Shown: positions 41,031 through 51,041 of the stretch, one piece after another | How positions within the stretch are numbered: position 1 is the stretch's first letter | How the letters are laid out: every line of letters begins with the position of its first letter | NCBI RefSeq assembly: GCF_000315915.1 | Contig: NC_020192.1 | Location: forward strand, 310,001 to 374,000 | DNA from: Henningerozyma blattae CBS 6284 | Taxonomy: Eukaryota > Ascomycota > Saccharomycetes > Saccharomycetales > Saccharomycetaceae | DNA length: 64,000 bases | Direction of reading: 5' to 3' | The notes under the pieces: model-generated | Databases searched by the model: none | What the model was told of the DNA's origin: nothing | What the model saw: the letters and a program-made list of their open reading frames with translations, nothing else | Made by a program: the position numbers and the translations under genes

Positions 41031-41762
41031 TTTTGAGGAAGTTTACAACACAACTACGTGTATGTCTCTATGTTATTATGCTTTCTTTTACTATCAATTG
41101 TTACTCTAATATCAGATACAATTACAGGATATGCCAATTGAATCTAATGACAGATATATAAGGTTTAAAATCCACTAAAGAAATAAACACCGGTGAATAG
41201 TCTCTTGCAGCTAACCTATTCGTAATGACTCTCTCTATTCTGTGATATCTAAAAGAGACCTGAAAAAAAGCATTAGGATACTTAAGTAAATCCCTAATTT
41301 GTTTTATTTTTCTATAACTTTTTTTCAAATAATATTACTATATTATATTTTCAATTACGTACAAGTCTCATACATATTGAGATTGAAATTTCATCCATCT
41401 ATCAGTTACCCGCTCTTCCGCGGAATTAGCAATATTTACATTCTCCGATGCCATTTTGGTATCCAAAATTAGCTCCTATTTTTTCCGGTATTTGAATCCG
41501 AAATGTTCCGTTTTATCCCTTTTTAGCCTGAAATTTCAGATGACCTTGTGAAAAATTTTTTGAGCCAATGAGATTCAAATAGGCATCCTAAGAAAGTTTA
41601 TTAGATTAGAAAAAAAAAAAAAAAAAAAAATGATGAGGTTATTTGAAGATTTACTTTTTAACTTAGATCTTAACTTTTAAACGTGAAAAAAAAGAAAGGC
41701 TAGAGAACCTCCTTTAAGAGAACCCTCCATATATTCATATTTACACTAGTTTAACTGGAACA
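41031..41762. promoter_or_regulatory. Divergent promoter MED1/SPE3
   Basis: 732 bases holding a Reb1 site and a TCCGCGGA site side by side (listed separately) and a 21-base poly(A) at 41610-41630 that probably excludes nucleosomes upstream of SPE3. No gene seen. Confidence 0.65.
41406..41424. promoter_or_regulatory. Reb1 site TTACCCG next to PDRE-like TCCGCGGA
   Basis: TTACCCG (41406-41412) is the Reb1 core. TCCGCGGA (41417-41424) is the perfect pleiotropic drug response element bound by Pdr1/Pdr3. Both lie in the MED1/SPE3 divergent promoter, about 340 bp from SPE3. Binding is inferred from sequence only. Confidence 0.65.
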
Positions 41763-42650
41763 ATGGCTAACCAAATTACTCACCCAACAATTGTCGATGG
41801 TTGGTTCAGAGAAATCTCTGATACCATGTGGCCAGGCCAAGCTATGACTTTGAAAGTTGAAAAAGTTTTACATCATGAGAAATCCAAGTACCAAGATGTT
41901 TTAATTTTCAAATCTACTGACTACGGTAATGTTTTAGTCTTAGACAATGTCATTCAAGCCACTGAACGTGATGAATTCTCTTACCAAGAAATGATCACTC
42001 ATTTAGGTTTAAACTCTCACCCAAACCCTAAGAAAGTTTTAGTTATCGGTGGTGGTGATGGTGGTGTTTTGAGAGAAGTTGTCAAGCATGAATCTGTTGA
42101 AGAAGCATGGATTTGTGAAATTGACGAAGCAGTTATCAGATTATCTAAAGAATACTTACCAGAAATGGCTGCCTCCTATTCCCATCCAAAGGTTAAGACT
42201 CACATTGGTGACGGTTTCCAATTTTTGAGAGATTATCAAAACACTTTTGATGTCATCATTACCGATTCTTCTGATCCAGAAGGTCCTGCTGAAACTTTAT
42301 TCCAAAAGGCTTATTTCGAATTATTAAGAGGCGCATTGACCGAAAAAGGTGTTATTACTACTCAAGCTGAGAGTATGTGGTTACATTTACCAATCATTAA
42401 GGACTTAAAGAAAGCATGTTCTGAAGTTTTCCCAGTAGCTGAATATGCTTATACTACTATTCCAACTTATCCATCAGGTCAAATTGGGTTCATGGTTTGT
42501 TCCAAAGATAAAAACGCTAATGTCAAGAAGCCTCTACGCGAATTGCCAGAAGCCACTGAAGAAAAATTATACAGATACTACAATAAGAAGATTCATGAAA
42601 CTTCCTTTGTGTTACCAACATGGGTTGACAAGGAATTATCTTCTTTATAA
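41763..42650 (+). CDS. SPE3: Spermidine synthase
   Basis: 295 residues (S. cerevisiae Spe3 293). N-terminal beta-domain opens [20 protein letters not shown]; the Rossmann fold carries [18 protein letters not shown] (about 92-109), DEAVI, and [14 protein letters not shown] with the substrate-binding Asp; [14 protein letters not shown] follows. It transfers aminopropyl from decarboxylated SAM to putrescine, making spermidine, precursor of hypusine in eIF5A. Codon use is biased, consistent with good expression. Confidence 0.98.
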   Translation: MANQITHPTIVDGWFREISDTMWPGQAMTLKVEKVLHHEKSKYQDVLIFKSTDYGNVLVLDNVIQATERDEFSYQEMITHLGLNSHPNPKKVLVIGGGDGGVLREVVKHESVEEAWICEIDEAVIRLSKEYLPEMAASYSHPKVKTHIGDGFQFLRDYQNTFDVIITDSSDPEGPAETLFQKAYFELLRGALTEKGVITTQAESMWLHLPIIKDLKKACSEVFPVAEYAYTTIPTYPSGQIGFMVCSKDKNANVKKPLRELPEATEEKLYRYYNKKIHETSFVLPTWVDKELSSL

Positions 42651-42901
42651 ATATCTGGTCCATAATCAAATTTAAACTTACTTTATTCCAACCTGCACAT
42701 TTAATATGGAGAAGATTAGTTTAAAAAGATAAATCAATTAATTAATTATATATGTCTATATCTAATATTCCGTAGTATATTTATATATATAAAATAATAC
42801 ACAAAATCACACATAAATGAACATATATTTTATGAAATAAATAATACAACAAGTATGCTTATCTTGTAAATCGTTAATCATCTATAGTATTATCAGAGCT
42901 T

Positions 42902-44254
42902 CTAATGAATAATTTTTAATTCTTTCATGGCAGGCTCCCAACTATTTTCCCATCTAATTTTAGATTCTTCTTTAGCATTCTTCCTTAGATTAATATCTAA
43001 AGATTTATCTTTGATGATCTTGATAAGCTCATTACATAATTCAATAGAATTTGAGAATTTCAAACCATTCTTTCCTTCAGTGACTAATTCAGCTAATACT
43101 GGATAATCCATTGCTAATACAGGAATACCAGAACCAAACATATCTAATATTTTCATTGGCAAATCCAATCCTGAACTCGATGTATGCAATGATACACCAT
43201 AATCACATAATTGTAACAACTTAGGATAATCCTCCGATTTTAGCCAAACAAATTCTATTTTCACACTCTTCCATACACCTTCTTCATTATCTTTTTCTAC
43301 TTCATGCATATAATGAGACTTTAATGGACCTTTACCAGTTACAAAACATAAGATTTTGGGTAAGAGTTTGTTCTCCTCGCAGTTCTTTTCATATAACTTA
43401 AGAGCCTTTATTAATACTCCCAAATCTTCATCAGGGGTAAATGAAGTAGATGTTACGATTATCTTATCACCTTTGCTTAGATCAAAATCTTTTGGAATAT
43501 ATGATTTAATAAAATTTTCATTTGTTAATAGGGTTGACCTTGAAGCTTTTTCTGATAATGGTTTGAATTGATTAGCTGGCCTATCATGAAGTACCGCAAT
43601 TTTTTCTGGCTTTAAACCGAATGATTGTATTAGATACTCTTTCATAGCATCAGTAACCACTAAATTACATGTGGCAAATTTACTAAAGAAATATTCTATA
43701 CCATATGATATTAAAACAAAAGGATGATTAAAGTTACCTTTGAATTTTAATTGTAAAATAGAATATGCTAAATTATGCCAGTCAATAATTAGTTTACAGC
43801 CAGTCAATCTAAAGATTACAGCTAATGGAAGTATTGGAATGCTTGGAGGGTTTTGCATCAGCAAGTAGTCACTTCCTCGTAGGTTCCATAATTGGCCAAT
43901 AATTGCCATTATTTGGAAGATTACTTTCTTAATCATAAATAAAATATTTGGTTTCTTTGTTGAATTTTTTAAAATTGGTAAGCGATGGATTGTTATATTA
44001 GGATCTGCGTTAATAATGTCTGGTAATTCATCTTCTACGTAACCACATAATTCAACATCCCATCCACGCATGCTTAAGCTTAGTGCATGATAGCACATTC
44101 TTGGTGAATGCCCAATTTCACCAATAACATAAACAATAGCTCTTTTTCTCAATGATTTCGTGCCTACTGTTAGGTAAGGTAGTCCCACAAACAAAATTGC
44201 AGGTACAAGTACATAAACACAAACTAAGGTCCCAAGCCAAAATAGAGTACTCAT
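42902..44254 (-). CDS. ALG1: Beta-1,4-mannosyltransferase Alg1
   Basis: 450 residues (S. cerevisiae Alg1 449), GT33 family. An N-terminal membrane anchor (about 4-28) is followed by the GT-B fold: AIVYVIGEIGHSPRMCYHAL, LLMQNPPSIPILPLAVIFRL, LIIDWHNLAYSILQLKF and the C-lobe SSSGLDLPMKILDMFGSGIP with VLAMDY. It adds the first mannose to the dolichol-linked GlcNAc2 on the cytosolic ER face and is essential. ALG1-CMD1-AIM3 order matches S. cerevisiae YBR110W-109C-108W. Divergent from CMD1. Confidence 0.97.
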   Translation of the reverse strand: MSTLFWLGTLVCVYVLVPAILFVGLPYLTVGTKSLRKRAIVYVIGEIGHSPRMCYHALSLSMRGWDVELCGYVEDELPDIINADPNITIHRLPILKNSTKKPNILFMIKKVIFQIMAIIGQLWNLRGSDYLLMQNPPSIPILPLAVIFRLTGCKLIIDWHNLAYSILQLKFKGNFNHPFVLISYGIEYFFSKFATCNLVVTDAMKEYLIQSFGLKPEKIAVLHDRPANQFKPLSEKASRSTLLTNENFIKSYIPKDFDLSKGDKIIVTSTSFTPDEDLGVLIKALKLYEKNCEENKLLPKILCFVTGKGPLKSHYMHEVEKDNEEGVWKSVKIEFVWLKSEDYPKLLQLCDYGVSLHTSSSGLDLPMKILDMFGSGIPVLAMDYPVLAELVTEGKNGLKFSNSIELCNELIKIIKDKSLDINLRKNAKEESKIRWENSWEPAMKELKIIH

Positions 44255-44546
44255 CGTCTACTTTACCAATAAAATTTATCCACCTTTGAAAAAAACTTTT
44301 AGAATACCTTTTTTTATGATTATCTTGGCGTTTTTAGGGTCTTGGTGGAGAGATTTTTCTTCACTTTATTGAAATATATCATTCTAACTAAAAATAGATA
44401 TTTAGGCGAACATTTTCAGGGATCCCCGCTAGGAGATATTTAAAATTTTATCATCACAACTTATTAGATAGAACTATAATAAAAATAGAATATCTAAAAC
44501 AGCTTTAATAGATTGCCTAAACAAATATACACATTACAATTGAACG

Positions 44547-44990
44547 ATGGTTCCACAACTTACACAAGAACAAATAGAAGAATATAGGGAAATCTTCAAT
44601 CTATTTGATAAAGATCATAGTGGGTCAATTTCAGGGAGCGAGCTTACCTCAGTGATGCGTTCCTTAGGTTTAAAACCTACCGAATCTGAAGTCACAGATC
44701 TAATGAATGAGATTGACCTAGATGGTAATCACCAAATTGAGTTTGATGAATTTTTAGTTCTTATGTCTCGCCAACAAAAGAGTAACGACTCGAAAGAAGA
44801 ATTATTAGAAGCCTTCAAAGTCTTTGATGTTAATGGTGATGGTTATATTAGTCGTTCTGAATTAAAACAAGTATTGACATCTATTGGTGAAAATTTATCC
44901 GAACAAGAAATCGATGATATGATGAAAGAAGTCGGTGATGGTAAGGGGAGAATTGATATCAATCAATTCGCAGCCATGCTTTCCAAGTAG
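44547..44990 (+). CDS. CMD1: Calmodulin
   Basis: 147 residues, the same as S. cerevisiae Cmd1. Four EF hands: loops [24 protein letters not shown] and [12 protein letters not shown] keep canonical ligands; the fourth ([12 protein letters not shown]) is degenerate, as in S. cerevisiae calmodulin, which binds three calcium ions. It acts in spindle-pole body assembly (Spc110), endocytosis (Myo5) and calcineurin signalling. Confidence 0.98.
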   Translation: MVPQLTQEQIEEYREIFNLFDKDHSGSISGSELTSVMRSLGLKPTESEVTDLMNEIDLDGNHQIEFDEFLVLMSRQQKSNDSKEELLEAFKVFDVNGDGYISRSELKQVLTSIGENLSEQEIDDMMKEVGDGKGRIDINQFAAMLSK

Positions 44991-45351
44991 ATTTCCTATT
45001 GTCTGTATTTACCAATATTGATTTATGATTTCTCTACTATATGTTTATTACCATATTCTTATTTACATAAATGAATCTCTCAACCTTTTGTATCTTACAT
45101 AATTTTCATCACTTTTAGCACTTTTTAATCTTCTACTTACATATCTTATTTCTCCATAAATATAACAACCTATTAACATTAATTTAATGATTTATAATCT
45201 AGCAAAGTTTAAAGTAATAAAATTTGTATAAAGGTCTGACAACTATAAAAAATTCCAAAAAAATTCTAAAAATATATTAAGTTAAATATATGCAATTACA
45301 CGAATCATATGTGTTAAAGTATATAATAAAAGAAATATAAAAGTAAACAAT
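44991..45351. other. Convergent 3' region CMD1/AIM3
   Basis: 361 bases, AT-rich, no gene seen. Confidence 0.55.
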
Positions 45352-48300
45352 TTAGTTCTTGTGTAATCTATCCTCTTCAGTTGGGACAGCAGCTTTTAGG
45401 TACCGTTCAAATGGATTAGATTCTTCTTGATCTTCATTTGAAGAGTTATTTTGATTGACGTTACTAATATGTCTTGCTTTTGGAGGGGGTGCAGGAGCTC
45501 TTGGCTTAACAATTGGTTTCGAACCATGTGGTGGAGGTGGAGGTGGAGGGTTTGATCTTCTTATAGGTGCAGGCTCTGAAGAACGTGGCTCTACTCTTGG
45601 TTTTTGTGCTTTATCGTCATCGTTATCCCAATCATCCTCATCTTTATCATTTTTATCTTCAATGGGAGTTGTTGGAACATGCTTTAAATTTCTTTTAAAT
45701 ATGTTAAAGTCAGGCTCGTCACCAGTGTTTATAATGCCAGGCTTAAGTGATGAAATATGGTTTGATACGATAGGTTTCTTACCAACAATTGGAGGTGTAG
45801 ATGTTTTAGGGGTAGAAATTTCTTGGAATCTATTTGTAACTGTAAGCAGATCATTCTTTTTTTCAAAAATAACAGGCTTCTTTGGTGCAACAGGAGGTGG
45901 TGACTTTTTAGAGACGTCTAAATTTGGCTTTTTGGCCGCCACTGGAGGTGGTATCTTCTTTACACCGCTACTAAAAGCTTTCCTTGGAACATTTGGAGGT
46001 GTTTTATCAGAATTTATTTGGGGTGACGTTACTCTAGTAGAAAATTTTGATGCTGGTGATGTTAGTTCAGAGTCAATAACCGGATTAGATGACGAAGAAG
46101 TTCTCTCTTTAACTGTATCACTAAATGAAGTTTTATTTAATCTATTTCTAATAGTCATAAAGTCAGGCTCTTCTTCTTCTTGGATAGAAGATTTAGAATC
46201 TGGCGGCTTAGAAACGTTTCTTTTAAGATTAGAAGAATAATCATCAGAGTTTTTCTTTTTGGATTCAATTTGTTCGGTCACAGAAGAATCATCTTTTAAA
46301 AAGTTGGAGCCAGTATTCCTTAACTTTATTTTACTAATATCACCCATTACGGGTAAGGTAGAACTTGCAGTAACCATCGTAGAGGTATCTGTAGTAGTAG
46401 ACGTATCATCTTGACGATTAGAATTCATCATAACACGATCAGTATTTCGTTTGCTTTCATACTGAGAAGCTCTATCATTGTCAAGTTCAGTGTTTCTGTT
46501 GTGCGTTGGAGGAGGAGAAGAAATGTCACGATCTTCCATTACAATTCTAACTGGTTGAGTAGCTGGTTGAGTAGCTGGATGAGGAGAAGGGTTATCAGAT
46601 GCTCTTCTATTGACCGAAGATGGTGCGTTGTATTGTTGATCAGCATTTCTGCCTACTGGTGGAGGAGCGTCATCATACTGATCTGGTCTTCTACCTGTTG
46701 GTGGAGGAGCATCATTATACTGATCAGGCCTTCTTCCTGCCGGTGAAGGGGCATCATCGATTTGATCAGGTCTTCTTCCTGCTGGTGGAGGTGCATCATT
46801 TATTTGATTCTGCCTTTTGTTACGGTCATCGTATCCTTTTTCATCATCCCACTTTCTATTTCTATCCTCATCCCAATTATCATGTTCAAAATTATCTGGT
46901 CTGCGAGATTTGGGTGGTAAACGATTTCCTCCTTTATTGTCATATCTGTTATAAGTTGAATCTTCGGGACGACTTCTGTCGTCCTCTTTATCATCTGGTC
47001 TACGAAACTTTGGAGGTAAACGATTATCTTTATCATCATCCCAATCGTCATCTATTCTATTATTTCTGCGTGGGCCATCTCTTCCATTTCTATTATTATA
47101 ATCTCTGCCTTCTTTACGAGAATTAGAATGTGGATTCCTTCTGCTGTTATATCCATCAGCATCAGCATCAGCATCAGCATCCATTTCATCATCATTATTT
47201 GAACGACTACCACCACCAAATTTACTCAAGAAACCAAAACCTTTTTCTTCCTCTTTTTCATCCCTACGGCTCCTATCTGATTTTGAATTACGATTGTAAT
47301 CATCCCCATCATCATAGTCTCTCACCATCCCACTAGGAGCTCTTCTTCTTCCATCGTCCTCATCGTCCTCGTTTGAACGTTGACCACCACCAAATTTACT
47401 TAAAAATCCAAATCCTTTTTCATCCTCCCCACTTCTAGTATCCCTTCTTGATTGTGGCTTGCGTGAATCGATATCTCTATCATTAGACATTCTAGCTCTA
47501 CCAGAGGGCTCTCTACCATATTTATCTTCAGCAGCCATACGCGATTTTGGAGGAGGTTTCCTATTTTCCCCTTCATAATAGTCATCATCTTCATCATCTT
47601 CTTTACCTCTCAGCTTACTACCTATGCCGCTGAAGAAGCCCTTAACACCGGAGCTTTGCTCTTCTTCGTCCCATTCGTCTCTTGGACCTCCTCTGCGTGG
47701 TCTCCGAGATTTTGAGTCATAATCATCCCAGTCACTATCTCTACGTGAGTTATGATGTTTATTATATCTATCATCGTCCTCATTATCTCTTCTTCTGTCA
47801 GGCCTATCTCTAGATGATCTTGTAGGATGGTTACCTTCATCCATACCGTAACCATCATCTTTATGTGGTCTATCATCTCTACGTGAATTTGATCTTCTCA
47901 AATCAGGATCACCTCTTGGAGGTAAATCATTTAATCGATCATCATCGTCAGATCCTCGTCTATTTTCTGGGCCAGATCTATTGGGTAAGCTTGGGCTTGG
48001 TGAGTTACTATTGCCTCGTTGAGTATCCCTTCTAAAAGGTTGTGGAGGTGGATTAAAGGAATCTACTGGTAATTGTTGTAGACGAGCAGGTTTCACACTA
48101 TCAATTGGCTGAATTGGTTCAGGGCTTAAAATTTGAATAGGTTCTGGATTTAAAACCTTAATTCCAGAGTCACGAGAAGGTAAGCTGGGAGGTACATTTG
48201 AGCCAGCATTATAATCATTAGTCGAGTCAGAAGGGCCTGGAGGTGGAGGTAAAACAGTATTTGCCGTAGGGTTAGGGATAGGTTTATTTGGTTCAGTCCT

Positions 48301-49587
48301 ACTATCATCACTTCTATAGGGTTTGGGAGGAGGAGCAAATCCAACATCAACGTTATAATTATATGAGCCGCCAACCACTGCAGCTTTTGGAGTATTGTTT
48401 GTATTGCTACTAGAGTCTCTCGATGGCAATCCAGGAGGTTGGTTGGAACCAGTATTATTATTTGCTGCTTCATTGGCATTATTACTTGCGTTAGATCCTT
48501 GCCAAGCCGCCGAGTTATTATTGCTGCAATTAGTAACATTTGAAATATCCTTACGGATTGGAGGTGGTGGTAGATTTGAAACATCTACTTGATTCACCTT
48601 AGGTTTATTTTCTTCTTTCAATCTTTCATTCTCCTCTCTATTAAAAGGCTTAACTTCAAATACAGGGCCTGGATTTTGTTGCGAACGCGTATCACCATCA
48701 TCATAAGATTGGTAGTCATTATTACGGACTGGAAGTGTAGCTTGGTTGTATCCTCTGCTAACTGGACGTTGTTGATTATAATCATTTTGAGATTGTTGTG
48801 AATTATAGTCATTAGTATTATAATAGCTATCCGATGGATGCTGATCAGTATTCCTTTGTTGCGAAGTACCTTGATAATAGTTAGAAGCAGGTAACGGTTG
48901 ATTGCCATTACGTGGTGGGAGAGGGCCAGGGGGGGCTCTATCATCATACCCTTGTTGATTATTACGCGGTGGGAGAGGGCCGGGAGAATCTCTATTGTTA
49001 TAACCTTCTGGTTCATTATCACGTGGTGGAAGAGGACCAGAACCTCTATTATCATTTCTTTGTTGATTATTGCGAGGTGGTAGGGAACTTGGTGGGCCCC
49101 TGTTGTTATAATCATGTTGGTCATAGTTATCGCCTGATGGAGGTGGGGTTTTATAAGTATTTCCATAATCACTATTACCACCATATTCACCTTTGTTAGG
49201 CGGTGGTGGAGTACTACCTTCTTTATATTGGGCATAATCCCTATTTAAAGGTGGAGGGGGAAATGAGCGAGGGTCTCTATCTGGCTCCCTACCATACCCC
49301 CTGTCATAATCTCTGTCACGATCTCTCCTGTAATCTCTGTCATCTCTGCCATAACCTCTGTAGGAGTCTCGATCTCTGTCACGGCGATCTCTTCTACGAT
49401 CATCATCACTGTAGTAATCATCTTCGTCACTATATCTACTACTATGTCTGCGATTGCCATCTCCATCTCTTTCATCACGTTTTTCTTTACTTTTCTTGTA
49501 ATGGTTTTTACCTGCATTGTACCCTGATTTAGCACCTTTGGCACCATACTTTGCAGTTGTTTTAAGACCTGAGGCAATCTTATCCAT
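45352..49587 (-). CDS. AIM3: Actin-patch regulator Aim3, expanded
   Basis: 1,411 residues against about 947 in S. cerevisiae. The start MDKIASGLKTTAKYGAKGAK and following KSGYNAGKNHYKKSKEKR match Aim3. The body is disordered, rich in Asp/Arg/Pro/Asn. Visible repeats: PGPLPPRNNQQ-type units (about 160-235), two KGFGFLSKFGGG modules (about 720 and 780) plus VKGFFSGIGSKLRGKE near 645, and four RRPDQ-x-x-DAPPP units (about 925-985). Polyproline runs (PPPPPPP near 1,360) are SH3 ligands. Aim3 binds Abp1 and Rvs167 and caps actin barbed ends at cortical patches. The opposite strand shows long open frames only because of the GC-skewed repeat composition. Confidence 0.93.
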   Translation of the reverse strand: MDKIASGLKTTAKYGAKGAKSGYNAGKNHYKKSKEKRDERDGDGNRRHSSRYSDEDDYYSDDDRRRDRRDRDRDSYRGYGRDDRDYRRDRDRDYDRGYGREPDRDPRSFPPPPLNRDYAQYKEGSTPPPPNKGEYGGNSDYGNTYKTPPPSGDNYDQHDYNNRGPPSSLPPRNNQQRNDNRGSGPLPPRDNEPEGYNNRDSPGPLPPRNNQQGYDDRAPPGPLPPRNGNQPLPASNYYQGTSQQRNTDQHPSDSYYNTNDYNSQQSQNDYNQQRPVSRGYNQATLPVRNNDYQSYDDGDTRSQQNPGPVFEVKPFNREENERLKEENKPKVNQVDVSNLPPPPIRKDISNVTNCSNNNSAAWQGSNASNNANEAANNNTGSNQPPGLPSRDSSSNTNNTPKAAVVGGSYNYNVDVGFAPPPKPYRSDDSRTEPNKPIPNPTANTVLPPPPGPSDSTNDYNAGSNVPPSLPSRDSGIKVLNPEPIQILSPEPIQPIDSVKPARLQQLPVDSFNPPPQPFRRDTQRGNSNSPSPSLPNRSGPENRRGSDDDDRLNDLPPRGDPDLRRSNSRRDDRPHKDDGYGMDEGNHPTRSSRDRPDRRRDNEDDDRYNKHHNSRRDSDWDDYDSKSRRPRRGGPRDEWDEEEQSSGVKGFFSGIGSKLRGKEDDEDDDYYEGENRKPPPKSRMAAEDKYGREPSGRARMSNDRDIDSRKPQSRRDTRSGEDEKGFGFLSKFGGGQRSNEDDEDDGRRRAPSGMVRDYDDGDDYNRNSKSDRSRRDEKEEEKGFGFLSKFGGGSRSNNDDEMDADADADADGYNSRRNPHSNSRKEGRDYNNRNGRDGPRRNNRIDDDWDDDKDNRLPPKFRRPDDKEDDRSRPEDSTYNRYDNKGGNRLPPKSRRPDNFEHDNWDEDRNRKWDDEKGYDDRNKRQNQINDAPPPAGRRPDQIDDAPSPAGRRPDQYNDAPPPTGRRPDQYDDAPPPVGRNADQQYNAPSSVNRRASDNPSPHPATQPATQPVRIVMEDRDISSPPPTHNRNTELDNDRASQYESKRNTDRVMMNSNRQDDTSTTTDTSTMVTASSTLPVMGDISKIKLRNTGSNFLKDDSSVTEQIESKKKNSDDYSSNLKRNVSKPPDSKSSIQEEEEPDFMTIRNRLNKTSFSDTVKERTSSSSNPVIDSELTSPASKFSTRVTSPQINSDKTPPNVPRKAFSSGVKKIPPPVAAKKPNLDVSKKSPPPVAPKKPVIFEKKNDLLTVTNRFQEISTPKTSTPPIVGKKPIVSNHISSLKPGIINTGDEPDFNIFKRNLKHVPTTPIEDKNDKDEDDWDNDDDKAQKPRVEPRSSEPAPIRRSNPPPPPPPHGSKPIVKPRAPAPPPKARHISNVNQNNSSNEDQEESNPFERYLKAAVPTEEDRLHKN
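46640..46810. repeat. Tandem repeat within AIM3 (RRPDQ-DAPPP units)
   Basis: About four direct copies of a 39-42 bp unit encoding GRRPDQ(Y/I)(D/N)DAPPP. The + strand shows recurring GGTGGAGG(A/T)GCATCAT. Recent duplication is suggested by near-identity at the nucleotide level. Confidence 0.85.
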
Positions 49588-50245
49588 ACTTAATGATTAA
49601 ATATTTCAATTGATTGTCTAATATATTGCTTGTTGATATTGGAATAATATAAAAAAGATTGAAAATTGAAGAAGCAATAATTGGAAAATGAAGACTTAAT
49701 AATTGGAAAATGTAGACTTAATAATTGTTTAGATATTTGTTAGTATAGTTGTTTTTACTTTATTTAAGCATTATTTCAATTTCATACTTTTTTCAAATCT
49801 AGTTCTTGGCCCCTATCGACCCGATCCGTTTTTTATTTTCATTAGGATGGTTGATTATTCATCACTATATAACTAATGAAAAATGTGGAGAAGAAACAAC
49901 TTATCAATGTGATTATAGAATGTTGATACTAGAGGTATGTAAGGGAAGTCATCATATCAAATGAGCTTGATTTAACTATTCTACAATTATAGGCTTATAT
50001 AGGAGTAAAAAAAAATAAAAAAAAAAAAGAACTACGCCCTAGATTCCAGTTATTTGCTAGCATGGTATAGAATTTTAAAAATAAATAATTGTGAGTGATA
50101 TCATTAATAAATTAGAGTAGATGTACCTATGCATGATTTTTTTTATGTACAAGTTCAAGCCATAAAGAAGGAAAATTTGGCAAATTTATTAAAGAATAGA
50201 TCAAAAAAATTAGAAGGCAGGAAAAGCAATGTTATTTTACAGAGA
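49588..50245. promoter_or_regulatory. AIM3 promoter and ISA2 3' region
   Basis: 658 bases. A 22-bp unit AATAATTGGAAAATGWAGACTT is present twice in tandem (49676-49697 and 49698-49719, one mismatch) plus a third partial copy, 90-130 bp upstream of AIM3. A/T runs near 50,010. No gene seen. Confidence 0.6.
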
Positions 50246-50920
50246 TCATTCTTCCACATCAAAACTACTACCACATCCACATGGGCTCTTTAAAGAGCCA
50301 CCTGTGATCTTGAATGATGAACCAATCAATTCAGTGGTATAAGTTAAGCATGTATTATTCAATATCTTCAAAGTATTTTGATCCATTTTTATTTTTGCCC
50401 CACTTGGCAAAATATATGTAATTTCTGGATTTAATTTAGCATCATCGAATTCATCATCGAATTCATCAGTGAATTCATCTTGAATTTCATCATCATTTCC
50501 CAATTGTGCGGATTTCTTTCCATTTGTAGTTGATGAATTATCCTCAGGTTCCAAGCCTAAAGAATATTGAAACCCGTGACATCCACCACTTTCTACTTTT
50601 AAACGTAATGCTTCTTGAGAATCGTTATGAATTTGGCCTAATCTTTCAGCAGCGCTTTTCGAAATAGAGATGTTTAGATCAGGATTTCTATTTATTACAG
50701 ATATAGGTTCGACTAAAGGTTCTGTAGCTGTGGAATTTGCAGGTTTAGAATAATATCTAAAATTATTTTTACATGAAAGAAATGGATTTAAATCTAATGA
50801 ATAATATCTAGTTGATAGAATTTGACCTTGATTAAAAAGTTTATTCTGTATGATAGCCCTTTGTAATAGTTGTCTTTTATAGGTTGAGTTTATTGAATGG
50901 GATAAAGATTTTTGCCACAT
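50246..50920 (-). CDS. ISA2: Mitochondrial iron-sulfur assembly protein Isa2
   Basis: 224 residues (S. cerevisiae Isa2 about 185). The first 50 residues are rich in Arg/Ser/Lys without acidic residues, a mitochondrial presequence. The A-type carrier domain has the three conserved cysteines: VESGGCHGFQYSLG and CGCGSSFDVEE at the C-terminus. An Asp/Glu insert (about 145-160) is lineage-specific. With Isa1 and Iba57 it matures [4Fe-4S] proteins such as aconitase, biotin synthase and lipoate synthase in the matrix. It sits next to UBA3, as in S. cerevisiae. Confidence 0.96.
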   Translation of the reverse strand: MWQKSLSHSINSTYKRQLLQRAIIQNKLFNQGQILSTRYYSLDLNPFLSCKNNFRYYSKPANSTATEPLVEPISVINRNPDLNISISKSAAERLGQIHNDSQEALRLKVESGGCHGFQYSLGLEPEDNSSTTNGKKSAQLGNDDEIQDEFTDEFDDEFDDAKLNPEITYILPSGAKIKMDQNTLKILNNTCLTYTTELIGSSFKITGGSLKSPCGCGSSFDVEE

Positions 50921-51041
50921 GGTATGGTTAAGTTTGCATTTCTAATTGTATAGGATATAGGAGGTGGTATTATAATGATTAGTTTTATTTATGGTTGGTT
51001 TTATTATATATTATATAATAGATAATATTAGTAATAATAAT

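Noticed and set aside
41470..41520. GTATTTGAATCCGAAA near SPE3, resembling centromere CDEIII
   Set aside because: Spacing differs by one base from the core; no CDEI at the right distance and the intervening DNA is not about 90% A+T.
45455..47336. Long + strand frames opposite AIM3 (up to 261 codons)
   Set aside because: They mirror the repetitive Pro/Arg/Asp codons of AIM3 on the other strand and match no family.
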